A DNA stretch of 64,000 nucleotides from Roseomonas sp. KE2513. GTDB taxonomy: Bacteria > Pseudomonadota > Alphaproteobacteria > Acetobacterales > Acetobacteraceae. Below are positions 27,972 through 37,472 of the stretch, piece by piece. Every line of letters begins with the position of its first letter. The first letter of the stretch is position 1. The notes beneath the pieces are model-generated. The model made no database searches, was not told where the DNA came from, and worked only from the letters and a program-made list of their open reading frames with translations. Position numbers and translations under genes: made by a program. Location of the stretch: NCBI RefSeq assembly GCF_016107305.1, contig NZ_RCVR01000017.1:53500-117499 (forward strand), read 5' to 3'.

Positions 27972-29054
27972 TCAAACCTTCAGCCGGGGAATCAGCGCCT
28001 CGGCATTGCCGCACTCGATGGCGCGCATCGTCGCCGCGTCCAGCCCGCATCCCGCCAGCCCCTGAATCTGCTCGGGGCTCGTGCGATAAGGGAAGTCCGT
28101 CCCCAGCACGATCTGGCTCGTCGGTACCACCTGCCGTAGCGCCCCCAGCGCGACCGGGTTCGCGGCCTGCGCCGTGTCATAGAGGAAGTGGCCCAGCGCC
28201 GGCCGCACTGCGCCGCCGAACAGCTTCGCCGACTGCGCCGGCGGGCGGGCCTGGAAGTCCAGCCGCTCGATCAGGAAGGGCAAGGTTCCGCCCGCGTGCG
28301 AGAAGATGAAGCGGATCTCCGGGTATTTAGCCGCCGTGCCCGAGAACATCAGGCTCGCGATGGTGCGGCTGGTATCCGTGCCGAACTCCACCACCGTGTC
28401 CGCGATCTGCGGCACCACATTCGTGCAGCACTGCGGCGAGAGCGGGTGGGTGGCGACGATCGCCTTGCGGCGGTTCAGCTCCTCGTAGAGCGGGTGCAGC
28501 TTCTCGTCGCCGAGCCAGGTGTTGCCGTAGCTGGTGAAGAGCAGCAGCCCGTCCGCCTTCAGCGTGTCAAGCGCGTACACCGCTTCCGCCAGCGCGCCAT
28601 CGACGTCGGGCAGCGGCACGGCGGCGAAGGAGCCGAAGCGGCCTGGGTGGCGCTGGGCCATCTCCGCCGCGTACTCATTGCATACACGCGCCAGACGGCG
28701 CCGCTCCTCGCCCTCTGCAAAGCCGAGGCCGGGGGTGCTGACCGAGAGCATGGCCACGTCGATCCCGGCGGCGTCCATGTCGGCCACGGTCTTCTCGGGT
28801 GTCCAGTCCCGGGCAGGCGGCGACATCTCCACGCGGCGCAGCGCGGCGTCCTTGTAGATCGGCGGCGTCAGGTGGTGATGCACGTCGATGCGGCGGGGCC
28901 GGGGAGCGGCCACCTGGGCGAATGCCGGTGCCGCAATGAGGCCCGAGCTCAAGGCTGCGCCCAGTGCAGCCACGCCGCGCAACAGCCCGCGCCGTCCGGT
29001 TCCGCAGCCGCATGCCGGCGCGTGCGCCACCGGTTCGCAGGTGAATATAGCCAT
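27972..29054 (-). CDS. amidohydrolase family protein (ACMSD-like), exported
   Basis: 360 residues. A Tat-type signal (GRRGLLRGVAALGAALSSG, cleavage near AFAQ) precedes a TIM-barrel amidohydrolase_2 domain. The metal-binding HHH cluster is in RIDVHHHLTPP; IVATHPL, FIFSHAGGTLPFL and GTDFPYRTSPEQ provide the other His and Asp ligands. Relatives decarboxylate or hydrolyse aromatic/keto acids. Export to the periplasm is less common for this family. Start at ATG 29054 puts the signal near the N-terminus after a 20-residue Cys-containing n-region. Confidence 0.82.
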   Translation of the reverse strand: MAIFTCEPVAHAPACGCGTGRRGLLRGVAALGAALSSGLIAAPAFAQVAAPRPRRIDVHHHLTPPIYKDAALRRVEMSPPARDWTPEKTVADMDAAGIDVAMLSVSTPGLGFAEGEERRRLARVCNEYAAEMAQRHPGRFGSFAAVPLPDVDGALAEAVYALDTLKADGLLLFTSYGNTWLGDEKLHPLYEELNRRKAIVATHPLSPQCCTNVVPQIADTVVEFGTDTSRTIASLMFSGTAAKYPEIRFIFSHAGGTLPFLIERLDFQARPPAQSAKLFGGAVRPALGHFLYDTAQAANPVALGALRQVVPTSQIVLGTDFPYRTSPEQIQGLAGCGLDAATMRAIECGNAEALIPRLKV

Positions 29055-29223
29055 TTCTTCGTTTCCCACCCTTGGCGCGCCGCGTGAGGGGCGTCGCCTG
29101 ACGGATGGAAAACCCCGTTCCCGGCCCATGCAAGCTCAATCGTTTGCAACGACGGCGGGAAAGAAAGCGAGGCGCCTCCGAAAAGGCGCCCCGCTCAACG
29201 CGTGTCTGGGAAGCAGGTCCGGA

Positions 29224-29463
29224 TCAGCGCCAGGCGGGGCGCCCGAGATTCACGTCGTTGCCGCTGGTCAGCGCGCCGCCGGCCGCACCGGCCGCGCCGC
29301 CGATCAGCGCGCCCGCACCGGCATTGCCGGAGAGGGAGCCGATGACGCCGCCGGCGCCGGCGCCGAGCAGGCCGCCCGAAACCGCGCGGTCGCCGGTGCT
29401 GTAGCCGCAGGCGCCAAGACTCAAACCGGCGAGGGCGAGAAGGGCGAGGCTGGTCTTCCTCAT
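29224..29463 (-). CDS. glycine-zipper lipoprotein
   Basis: 79 residues with a lipoprotein signal; the lipidated residue is likely Cys19 in LSLGAC. The mature part is a glycine-zipper repeat (GGLLGAGAGGVIGSLSGNAGAGALIGGAAGAAGG), as in osmotically inducible/17-kDa-antigen-like outer membrane lipoproteins. Divergent from mreB. Confidence 0.8.
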   Translation of the reverse strand: MRKTSLALLALAGLSLGACGYSTGDRAVSGGLLGAGAGGVIGSLSGNAGAGALIGGAAGAAGGALTSGNDVNLGRPAWR

Positions 29464-29497
29464 GGGCTTGTTCCTTGCGTTGTTGATCGCTGGCTTA

Positions 29498-29522
29498 GGA
29501 ACGTCTGCCCGAGCGTACGGTT
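29498..29522 (+). promoter_or_regulatory. EcfG-type promoter candidate upstream of mreB
   Basis: GGAAC, 17-base spacer, GTT (in context CGGTTT), the same spacing and context as the site at 47376-47400. It faces mreB, 123 bases upstream. EcfG is the alphaproteobacterial general-stress sigma factor. A chance match is possible in 180 bases of intergenic DNA. Confidence 0.35.
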
Positions 29523-29566
29523 TCCGTAACGTCATCTTCCCGCCTCGGCTGGCGGTTCGGACTTGA

Positions 29567-30688
<1,122 letters not shown>

Positions 30689-30812
30689 TGCATCACTCGT
30701 GATGGAGCGGAGCCGCAGTGAACTGGGCCCTGCTGATTCCTGATCCTGCGGCGTTAAGGAGTTGCGGCGTCTTCATCCCGGCCCGGATGAACTGAAGCCG
30801 AGGCGGACGAGG

Positions 30813-31667
30813 ACGATCCGGCTGAGCGCCCCCCGCGCCAGGCCCTCGCCCGCTTCTCCGTTCCCGTGCTCATCGCCGCCGCCTTCGGCATCATGCTCAT
30901 CGGCAAGGCCGACACCACCCTCGTGGAGAGGGGCCGCATGGCCGTGGCCGACCTGCTGGCACCGATCTAAGCCGCCGCGTCCTACCCGGTTTCGGCGGTC
31001 CTTTCCGTCCTGCTAGAGGCCTAGGGCCTGCTCGACCTCCGCCGCTAGGCCACGCGCCTGCGGGAGGAGAATGAGCGGCTGCACCGCTGGCAGGCCGCCG
31101 CCCTCGCGCTGGAGGCGGAGAACGCCATGCTGCGCCGCCAGCTCCTCTTCGTGCCGGACCCCGCACCGAGGTTCCGCACCGCCCGCGTTGTGGCCGATGC
31201 CGGTGGCACCTATGCCCGCGCCTTGCTCATCGCGACGGGCCCGTGCCTCCAGGTGGAGAAGGGGCAGGTGGCACTGGACGAGCGCGGCCTAGCGGGGAGG
31301 GCGGCGGAGGTCGGCGCCCGCATCCTGCTCGTCACCGACATGAACAGCGGCATTCCGGTGGTCCTCAAAGGATCCCGGGCGCGGGCGATGATGGTCGGCA
31401 CGAACGGCGCCCGGCCAAGGCCGCAGCACTGGCGCCGGGGCATGCAGCCGCAGGGGGGAGCGCGTGGTTACCTCGGCTCAGGCAGCGACCTTTCCGGCTG
31501 GCCTGCCAGTTGCCGTTATGCGGGCGGGCGAGAACGGCTGGCCCGAGGTGGAGCTCTTCACGCAGCTCGACCGGCTGGACCTGCTGCGGATTTTCGAGCT
31601 CGGCCTCGCCGGCATCCTGCCGCCCGGGGCCTTGGCGCGCCCCGACTCCGCGTGGAGAGGGCACTAG
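30813..31667 (+). pseudogene. mreC: mreC, heavily decayed
   Basis: Translations in two frames recover a recognisable MreC: IRLSAP then RQALARFSVPVLIAAAFGIM, ADLLAPI, LREENERLHRWQAAALALEAENAMLRRQL, VVADAGGTYARALL, GQVALDERGLAGRAAEVGA and finally VVTSAQAATFPAGLPVAV with a Glu/Leu-rich tail. Lesions: ACG where the start ATG is expected (30813), a frameshift near 30827-30836, in-frame stops TAA 30968, TAG 31022 and TAG 31046, and a second frameshift near 31440-31455. The gene cannot make the periplasmic elongasome scaffold. Confidence 0.9.
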
Positions 31668-31674
31668 CGACGGC

Positions 31675-31995
31675 ATGGCCATCAAGGGACGTCCCGCGAA
31701 GGCGCCCGGCCTCCTCGCGCTCGCGATCGCCTTCGCACTGCTCACGGCGCTCCGCTGCCGCCATCAGTTCGGCCGACTGCTCGCTCTGGGCCTGGGGGTG
31801 AACTTTCTCTTCTATGTCTTCATCAACATCGCCATGGTGACGGGCAGCATCCCCGTGGGCGGCGGACCGTTTCCGCTGATCAGCCGCGGCGGATCAGCGA
31901 CGATCACGGTCATGCTCGGCTTCGGGTTGCTCGGCAGCGCATGTGTCCACCCGGACGCGGAGTTCGCCTCCTCCTCGGAAAGAGGGCTGCTTTAG
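31675..31995 (+). pseudogene. rodA: fused remnant ending in the RodA C-terminus
   Basis: An open frame of 106 codons. From about codon 27 it reads ALRCRHQFGRLLALGLGVNF, YVFINIAMV, FPLISRGGSATITVMLGFGLL and VHPDAEF, which is the last ~75 residues of RodA with the conserved SYGG altered to SRGG. The first ~25 codons (MAIKGRPAKAPGLL) could be the start of mreD. So a deletion seems to have removed most of mreD, all of mrdA (PBP2) and about three quarters of rodA. Unlikely to be functional. Confidence 0.8.
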
Positions 31996-31999
31996 GGGG

Positions 32000-32027
32000 T
32001 TGACCTGCCGGGCGGATGGGGTAGAAG
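32000..32027 (+). promoter_or_regulatory. candidate promoter for tRNA-Lys
   Basis: TTGACC, 16-base spacer, TAGAAG, starting 5 bases after the rodA-remnant stop. A start near 32034 would give a ~64-base 5' leader before the tRNA. Confidence 0.45.
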
Positions 32028-32097
32028 GCGCCGCCCGGGCGATGCGAAACAGCGCCGCTCCGGAGCCCCGAAGCCGAAAGGCCCGGGATGGTGGTGT

Positions 32098-32173
<76 letters not shown>

Positions 32174-32418
32174 TCCACGCCTGAAACCCAGGTTCCATCT
32201 TCCCCCTGAGATTTCACCTGTTCTGTGCTCGCGGCGGCTGCGCACGCCGGAGGCGTCTGAGCGCAGCTCTCTCCCCGAGCCAAAGCAAGCCCGCGAGCTT
32301 TCCGAGCGTCGGCGCAACAGTATCGGCATCGTTTGAACCCTTGGCAGGGCTGTGGCGTGGCCCGGGGCTGCGGCATGATAGGCCCGACCGGGCCGCATGC
32401 CCGCGATCGGGAGAAACG

Positions 32419-32958
32419 ATGCCGCAGCGCCGAACGCCCCGCTTCCGTCCGGCCCTCGCGCCGCTCCTCCTGGTTGGCCTGGCGCTGCCGGCCTGTTCCG
32501 AGTTGTTGACTGAGGGCAGCGCAGCCGTGGCGGGGCTGGCCGGCGCGGGCCTCGCGAATGCCGTCGGCGCCGGAGCCACCGCCACGACGGGGATCGGTCT
32601 CGGCGTGCAGGCCGGGGCACGGGCGGGGCTGCACTATGCCCAGCGCCGCGCCCATGCCGCCGCACAGGACAGCGTGGCTGGGGCCGCAGGTCCGCTGCCG
32701 GTGGGCGGGGTGGCGGCCTGGTCCGTCACCCATGACGTGCCGATCGAGCCTGACGAGCGCGGCCAGGTGACAGTCGTGCGCGTGATCGAGGCGGGGCCGA
32801 TCCACTGCAAGGAGATCATCTTCTCCGTCGATGCGACGACCCGGCCTGAAGAGACACCGCGGCGGGGGTTCTACACCGCCTATGTCTGCCGGGACGGGGC
32901 AGCCTGGCGCTGGGCCTCCGCCGAACCGGCGACGGAGCGCTGGGGCAGCCTGCAATGA
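32419..32958 (+). CDS. lipoprotein A of a tandem paralogous pair
   Basis: 179 residues with a lipoprotein signal (Cys26 in LPAC) and then a Gly/Ala-rich glycine-zipper stretch (about 34-70). The rest is a small globular domain with HDVPIEPDERGQVTVVRV, CKEIIFSV and a terminal WRWASAEPATERWGSLQ. The next gene encodes the same architecture and overlaps by 4 bases. Probably outer-membrane located; function unknown. ATG 32419 follows GGGAGA. Confidence 0.75.
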   Translation: MPQRRTPRFRPALAPLLLVGLALPACSELLTEGSAAVAGLAGAGLANAVGAGATATTGIGLGVQAGARAGLHYAQRRAHAAAQDSVAGAAGPLPVGGVAAWSVTHDVPIEPDERGQVTVVRVIEAGPIHCKEIIFSVDATTRPEETPRRGFYTAYVCRDGAAWRWASAEPATERWGSLQ

Positions 32959-33419
32959 GGCGCGGCCTCGCGCTGCTCCTGCTGATGCCGCTCGCCGGCT
33001 GCGGCTTGGCGGCGGACCTGACGGGGGCCGCGGCCGGCATCGCCGCCGGCACGGTCACGAGCAATCCGGCGGCCGGCTTCGCCATCGCTGTCGGCACCCG
33101 CGCCGGTATACAGGCAGGCCTTGACTGGGCCGTCCGCGCGCGGGCGAGGGGCGAGCAGGACGCGGTCGCCGAGGTCATCGGAAGCCTTGCGCCCGGTGAG
33201 GTGCGGCCCTGGCGCATCCGGCACGACATCCCCTTCGGCAACGACGAGGGCGAGGTGCGCCTGCTGCGCGAGATGACCAGCCCTCTCTCGACCTGCCGCG
33301 AGGCGCTGTTCAGCGTGTCGGAGGGCGGATGGTTCGTCACCACCGCCTGCCGACAAGGCGAAGACTGGAAGTGGGCGGCGGCGGAGCCCGCCGTGCCGCG
33401 CTGGGGCGCCCTGCAGTAG
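32955..33419 (+). CDS. lipoprotein B of a tandem paralogous pair
   Basis: 154 residues, lipidation at Cys16 (LAGC), glycine-zipper part (AAAGIAAGTVTSNPAAG), then the shared domain with HDIPFGNDEGEVRLLREM, CREALFSV and WKWAAAEPAVPRWGALQ. The shared W-HD[VI]P, C+E--FSV and W+WA-AEPA--RWG-LQ blocks show it is a duplication of the preceding gene. The two starts/stops overlap (ATGA), so they are co-translated and may form a hetero-oligomer. Confidence 0.75.
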   Translation: MRRGLALLLLMPLAGCGLAADLTGAAAGIAAGTVTSNPAAGFAIAVGTRAGIQAGLDWAVRARARGEQDAVAEVIGSLAPGEVRPWRIRHDIPFGNDEGEVRLLREMTSPLSTCREALFSVSEGGWFVTTACRQGEDWKWAAAEPAVPRWGALQ

Positions 33420-33536
33420 GGACGCTTCCGGCCGAAAACCCGCGCGAGTTGCCGAAAAACCCGCCTGCTACACGCATCGTTCATCGGCGTCCCCGAATGG
33501 ACACTGAACGGCCCCGATCCTCGGGGCTGCTGGGAA

Positions 33537-33851
33537 ATGCCCGTCGTGAAGAAGCTCGCGCTCGCCGCCTGCCTCCATGCCTGTCCTGCTCCTGGGTCAT
33601 GCTGCGCAGGCGCAGGGGGCGATGGGCATGTTCTACCAGATGCAGATGGCGCCGCGCGTCTGCCGCTGGACCAACGCCGCCCCTGCGGCAAAGAGTGACG
33701 CGACGCTCGCTGTCCAGGAGCAGGGTCTGCGCGTCACTGCGGCCGAGCGCGCCGAATAAGGCGCCTCGCGGAAGCCGAGCTTCGTTCGACGCCTTCCAAT
33801 TGCGCGGCCGACGGCACGGTCCGCATGATGTACGACGCCGCCTTCCGGTGA
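33537..33851 (+). pseudogene. small secreted protein gene, frameshifted twice
   Basis: Three consecutive frames give one sensible protein: MPVVKKLALAAC (signal n/h-region), then PVLLLGHAAQAQGAMGMFYQ through ATLAVQEQGLRVTAAERAE, then LAEAELRSTPSNCAADGTVR and MMYDAAFR ending at TGA 33849. Shifts lie near 33570-33580 and near 33757-33765. The intact form would be a ~100-residue periplasmic protein with two cysteines. Function unknown. Confidence 0.6.
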
Positions 33852-34334
33852 GCGCCACTCGGTCGGAGAGTTTTACATTCATGGTGAGCTGAGACGGAAC
33901 TGCTTCCAGAAGGCCTGAAAACACTGGCCTCCAGCAAAGGCACGGATCTTGCCCGCCTCTGATTCTGGTGCGGCAAGATGCCCCGCGCCGCGTTGAATTC
34001 AGGGCAACCCGGGGAAAGTAATGAGTGCTGGATGGCTTGAACCGGCTGCCGGGAGGTGTCGCCGTGCCTGCGTGCGTCCGCAGGGGCTCTCTGTCCGGCG
34101 CGGACTGCGGTCCCGAGGGCAGTGCGGGCGCGGTCGCTCGGCTGAGCGGCACCGGCGACACAACTTCCCCGCGTCCCACCCGTGAAGTGGGCTTCACGGG
34201 GTGACTCCCGCTGCGCGCCCTGCGAGTTAGGGGCGGCGGCGAAAACCGGCCGCCTCTCCGCCGCGCGGCCTCGCCGCCACGCCGGTAGGAGTGGGGGGCG
34301 GCGCGGTTGGTCCGCGTCTGCAGGAGCGAAATTC
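33852..34334. other. 483-base region without a supportable gene
   Basis: Contains no ORF with a plausible start, ribosome site and composition; the frames open here are non-descript Arg/Pro-rich shadows. GC is visibly lower in the first 180 bases than in the neighbourhood. The only structure I see is the inverted repeat at 34179-34200. Confidence 0.5.
34179..34200. repeat. perfect inverted repeat
   Basis: Nine-base arms CCCGTGAAG / CTTCACGGG around a TGGG loop, 135 bases upstream of the 34335 gene. No T-run follows on either strand, so it is not an obvious terminator; an operator or structured leader is possible. Confidence 0.5.
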
Positions 34335-34661
34335 ATGAGGCGCCGTCCTCCCAAGCCCGCGCGGACATCGCGCCACCGCTCGGACCCGAAGGCCGAGCTC
34401 GTCCAGCTCCGGCGCGAGCTGGAGGAGGCGCGCGCCCGGTTACGGGAGGTGGAGGAGAGGGGAACCGACGCCTTCCTCGCCCGCCGCCTGGCGGAGCTGG
34501 AGGAGGGCCGTCAGGTCGCGCGCGGGCAGGCGGTGGAGGCCACCGTCGCGAAATCCCGTGCCGAGGCGGAACTGCGCGCGCTGCGGGACGCAATCGGCAA
34601 GGCGCCGGGCGTTTGGGGCTGGCTGCTGCGCCGGGCGAAGCGGAAACTGGAGACGCCGTGA
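34335..34661 (+). CDS. small coiled-coil protein, unknown
   Basis: 108 residues: basic N-terminus (MRRRPPKPARTSRHRSDPK), a heptad-rich coiled coil from about 20 to 88 (LVQLRRELEEARARLREVEE and following), and a basic tail with GVWGWLLRRAKRKLE. AGGAG lies 7 bases before the ATG. No family recognised. Confidence 0.6.
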   Translation: MRRRPPKPARTSRHRSDPKAELVQLRRELEEARARLREVEERGTDAFLARRLAELEEGRQVARGQAVEATVAKSRAEAELRALRDAIGKAPGVWGWLLRRAKRKLETP

Positions 34662-34716
34662 CCGCCAGCCCCGATCGCGGCGGGTCTGCAGCCTGGCACG
34701 CACCGCGTGACGCGCC

Positions 34717-34854
34717 ATGACGCCGCTCGACGCGGATCCCCTGCGACGGCGCCGCCACCGCCTGCCCTGGCCGGTTGCGGCCGTGCTCGTCCTGCTGACT
34801 TCGGGCGTCCTCTGGTGGCTGCTCGGGAAGATCCTGTTCTGGCTCCTGCCCTGA
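34717..34854 (+). CDS. 45-residue single-pass membrane protein, unknown
   Basis: Basic cytosolic head (DPLRRRRHRLPW) and one membrane helix (VAAVLVLLTSGVLWWLLGKI) ending FWLLP. Composition and charge layout suit a real small inner-membrane protein, but no ribosome site is obvious and nothing else supports expression. Confidence 0.35.
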   Translation: MTPLDADPLRRRRHRLPWPVAAVLVLLTSGVLWWLLGKILFWLLP

Positions 34855-34888
34855 CCGGCGCGGACGCCGGGCGCTAGGCCACGGGGCA

Positions 34889-35338
34889 CTAGGACAGGGA
34901 GGCCCACCCGCTCAGCCCCGGCGTGGCAGCGGGCACCACAGCCCGCGGGCCGCTCCCGCTCAGCCGGGCCGGAGGGGGGCCGATAAGGGTCATCTCGCCC
35001 CGCAGGAGGTTGAACAGCACCGGAAGCTGGTCGATCCGCGGCCGCTGGAGCAAGCGGCCAACCTGCGTGGGCACCGGTGGCTGAAGGGCGCCGCTCCAGC
35101 GAACGCAGCGGAATGTCAGCAGGGTGAACACGCGGCCGCCCTCGCCGAGATGCGCCTCGCGCAGGAGGATCGGCCCGGGGCTCTCGATGCGGATGGCCAG
35201 GGCAGCGAGCACCATCAGCGGGAAGGTGATGGCCAGCAGCGCGATCGCCGCGGCAATATCCGTCGCCCGTCGCGCCATCGACCGGCGGCGCGGTGCGCCG
35301 TGCCCGTCATGGGATTGGTGCGCCGTGCCGTTCAGCAT
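34889..35338 (-). CDS. truncated, divergent bacterial sugar transferase (WcaJ/ExoY-like)
   Basis: Up to 149 residues (from MLNGTAHQ; alternatives at 35467 or 35275). It aligns with the initiating phosphoglycosyl transferase domain: membrane segment (AAIALLAITFPLMVLAALAI), ESPGPILLREAHLGEGGRVF, and RIDQLPVLFNLLRGEMTLIGPPP, ending at PGLSGWASLS. Compared with the family consensus KFRTM is TFRCV, LDELPQ is IDQLPV, GPRP is GPPP, and the last ~60 residues are missing. Either a short variant or an inactive remnant. Confidence 0.55.
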   Translation of the reverse strand: MLNGTAHQSHDGHGAPRRRSMARRATDIAAAIALLAITFPLMVLAALAIRIESPGPILLREAHLGEGGRVFTLLTFRCVRWSGALQPPVPTQVGRLLQRPRIDQLPVLFNLLRGEMTLIGPPPARLSGSGPRAVVPAATPGLSGWASLS

Positions 35339-35642
35339 CAGGATCAATGGCTGCTGAGGGGCCTCGGCAGGCGCGTTCAGCGGAAGTGACGAACACAGCA
35401 AGAGCAGCAACCCCTTCACCGGGCGGTAGGGATGGGGTTCATCCCTGGCGTGGCGGCGAGGTGCCACCTTGCCCGAAGCAGGGTGCCTATCCCCGGCTAA
35501 TCGGGCAAAGGTGTGACAAGGGTGTGGTCATGTTGCGCAGCACGGCAGCAATTCTCTTTTTCTAGCCGCCCGCAGGCCTCTTCTCCCAATCGTCCGGGGT
35601 CGCGTGGAAACGCCTCTTCCCGATGGCGCGGCCGGTGGTGCC
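35339..35642. other. ~300-base intergenic region
   Basis: Lies upstream of the minus-strand sugar-transferase-like gene and downstream of the next minus-strand gene. Contains a T-rich tract (CTCTTTTTCT near 35553-35562) without a convincing hairpin. No gene seen. Confidence 0.4.
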
Positions 35643-35882
35643 CTACCCCTCCGCAGATGGCGACGCAGCGCGCCTGGCCTCGACCGCGTGGCGCAACTGT
35701 TCGACGATCAGCCGGTCCGTCACCTGAAGGCGCGCGAGAAGACGCCGGGCGGGGGGCAGCAGTTCGGTCATGCCCAGTTCGGAGAGGCTCAGGATCATCT
35801 CGCGCTGAAGGGCAATCCTCGTTTTCTGCGCCCGCGCGCGGAGGAAGGCCTCCTCGCAGGAGATACTGTCCGGCTTTACCAT
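35643..35882 (-). CDS. small helical protein, unknown
   Basis: 79 residues, predicted mainly helical (SCEEAFLRARAQKTRIALQ, LLPPARRLLARLQVTDRLIVEQ). An AGGGAGGG ribosome site lies just before the ATG at 35882. No recognised domain. Confidence 0.5.
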   Translation of the reverse strand: MVKPDSISCEEAFLRARAQKTRIALQREMILSLSELGMTELLPPARRLLARLQVTDRLIVEQLRHAVEARRAASPSAEG

Positions 35883-35950
35883 CCCGCCCTCCCTGGTGAC
35901 CTGCTGACGGAGAAAACGCCGCCCCCGCGCGCCGGCGGGGGCACGGCGCT

Positions 35951-36199
35951 TCAGGCGCGGCGGGGGCGCACCAGTGGTATGCCCGGCCGCGCCGCGTTCC
36001 AGCGGAGAAGCTCCCGCCGCGCGGCTTCCCAGGCCTCCTCGGCCCCGGCGAAGCCGCTGTCGGAGACGGCCAGGGACTCGTCGCCGCTCCGGATGCTCCA
36101 GAGCCAGGGCAGGGGCGGGAAGCGCCGCCGCTCGACCGCTATGTGCAGGTCGCAGCGCGGTTCATCGTGGACCCTGTGGGGCCTGATCTTCTTTCGCAT
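35951..36199 (-). CDS. small cytoplasmic protein, unknown
   Basis: 82 residues from ATG 36199 (MRKKIRPHRVHDEPRC). The middle reads PLPWLWSIRSGDESLAVSDSGF followed by an alpha-helical AEEAWEAARRELLRW. That layout looks like a folded small domain rather than noise. Family not recognised. Confidence 0.5.
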   Translation of the reverse strand: MRKKIRPHRVHDEPRCDLHIAVERRRFPPLPWLWSIRSGDESLAVSDSGFAGAEEAWEAARRELLRWNAARPGIPLVRPRRA

Positions 36200-36368
36200 T
36201 GCCCAAGCATGCGGAGCGCGCCGGCTGCCTCCACAACCTATGATGAGCACGCGTCTGGCCACCGGTCACAATCGGAGAACCAGCCTCGCCACGTCCGTGG
36301 ATGGCTGACGGCGCTGGACGGGCGCCCCTCGGCCTGTTCTGCTGCCCCAAACAACACGGAGGAAAAGA

Positions 36369-37334
36369 ATGGTCCAGCGGCGCACCCTCATCGGCGGCCT
36401 GTCCGCGCTGCCCTTCGCGGCGGCGGCGCAGGAGACCTATCCGACACGGCCGATCACCATGCTCGTCGGCTTCGCGCCCGGCGGGGGGACGGACATCGTC
36501 GCCCGGATGCTCAGTCCGCGCCTGCAGGAGGAGCTCGGCCAGCCCGTCACCGTGGAGAACCGCCCGGGCGCGAGCGGCACCCTCGCGGCGGCCGCCGCGG
36601 CGCGAGCGCGGCCGGACGGCTACACGCTGGTGACCGGCACGGTGAGCACCCAGTGCACCGTCGCACCGATGATGCGGCCGCCGCCCTACGACCAGCTCCG
36701 CGACTTCACGCCAATCATGCTCGTCGGCACTCTGCCGCTGGTGGTGGTCGTGCGGGCCGAGAGCCCGGCCCGGGCCGTTTCGGACCTCGCTTCCCTCGCC
36801 CGCGAGAAGCCGGACGGGCTGAACTACGGCACTTCCGGCGTCGGCAGCCAGCAGCATCTGGCGAGCGAGCTGCTCGCGCAGCGCATGGGGCTGCGGATGA
36901 CCCACGTGCCCTATCGCGGCACGGGCCAGTCCGTCACCGCGCTGCTGGCGGGGGACGTGGACGTCAACATCGACACCCTCGCCACCTACCTGCCGCATAT
37001 CCGCGCCGGGAGGATGCGGGCGCTCGCGACAACGCTGCCAGAGCGCGCATCCTCCTTGCCAGACGTGCCGACCGTGCAGGAGTCGGGCATCCCCGGCTAT
37101 GACATGTCGGTCTGGTACATGGTCCTCGGCCCGGCGGGGCTGCCGACGGAGGTGGTGCGCCGATGGGAGGGGGCGCTCGGGCGCACAATCGCCGATCCTT
37201 CCATCAACCGTCGGCTCGTGGAAAGCGGGTACATCCCCGGCGGCGGAACGGCGGCCGATGCGGCGGCCCTCGTCAGGCGCGACGCCGACCGGCTCGGGCA
37301 ACTCGTCCAGGCCGCGGGCATCCGGCTGGAGTGA
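36369..37334 (+). CDS. Bug/TctC family tripartite tricarboxylate transporter receptor
   Basis: 321-residue periplasmic binding protein. Tat/Sec-type signal QRRTLIGGLSALPFAAAA, then YPTRPITMLVGFAPGGGTDIVAR, the classic Bug N-terminus whose loop holds the ligand carboxylate; VENRPGASG, PDGYTL, GLNYGTSGVGS and HVPYRGTG complete the family pattern. No TctA/TctB permease is adjacent, which is normal for orphan Bug receptors. Strong GGAGG before the ATG. Confidence 0.9.
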   Translation: MVQRRTLIGGLSALPFAAAAQETYPTRPITMLVGFAPGGGTDIVARMLSPRLQEELGQPVTVENRPGASGTLAAAAAARARPDGYTLVTGTVSTQCTVAPMMRPPPYDQLRDFTPIMLVGTLPLVVVVRAESPARAVSDLASLAREKPDGLNYGTSGVGSQQHLASELLAQRMGLRMTHVPYRGTGQSVTALLAGDVDVNIDTLATYLPHIRAGRMRALATTLPERASSLPDVPTVQESGIPGYDMSVWYMVLGPAGLPTEVVRRWEGALGRTIADPSINRRLVESGYIPGGGTAADAAALVRRDADRLGQLVQAAGIRLE

Positions 37335-37472
37335 CACGCAACGCACCATAAGCCTGCGGAAGGGAGGTCACGCACGCGCCAGGGTTGTTCGTGCCTCCCG
37401 GTGACTGTACTCCTTTCTTCGTGATCGTCGGGTGTCCAGGGCTGTGGGGAGCCCGGCGAGGGAGCGGTCAAC

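Noticed and set aside
31127..31801. Novel 224-residue protein
   Set aside because: It is the middle of the decayed mreC read past its second frameshift.
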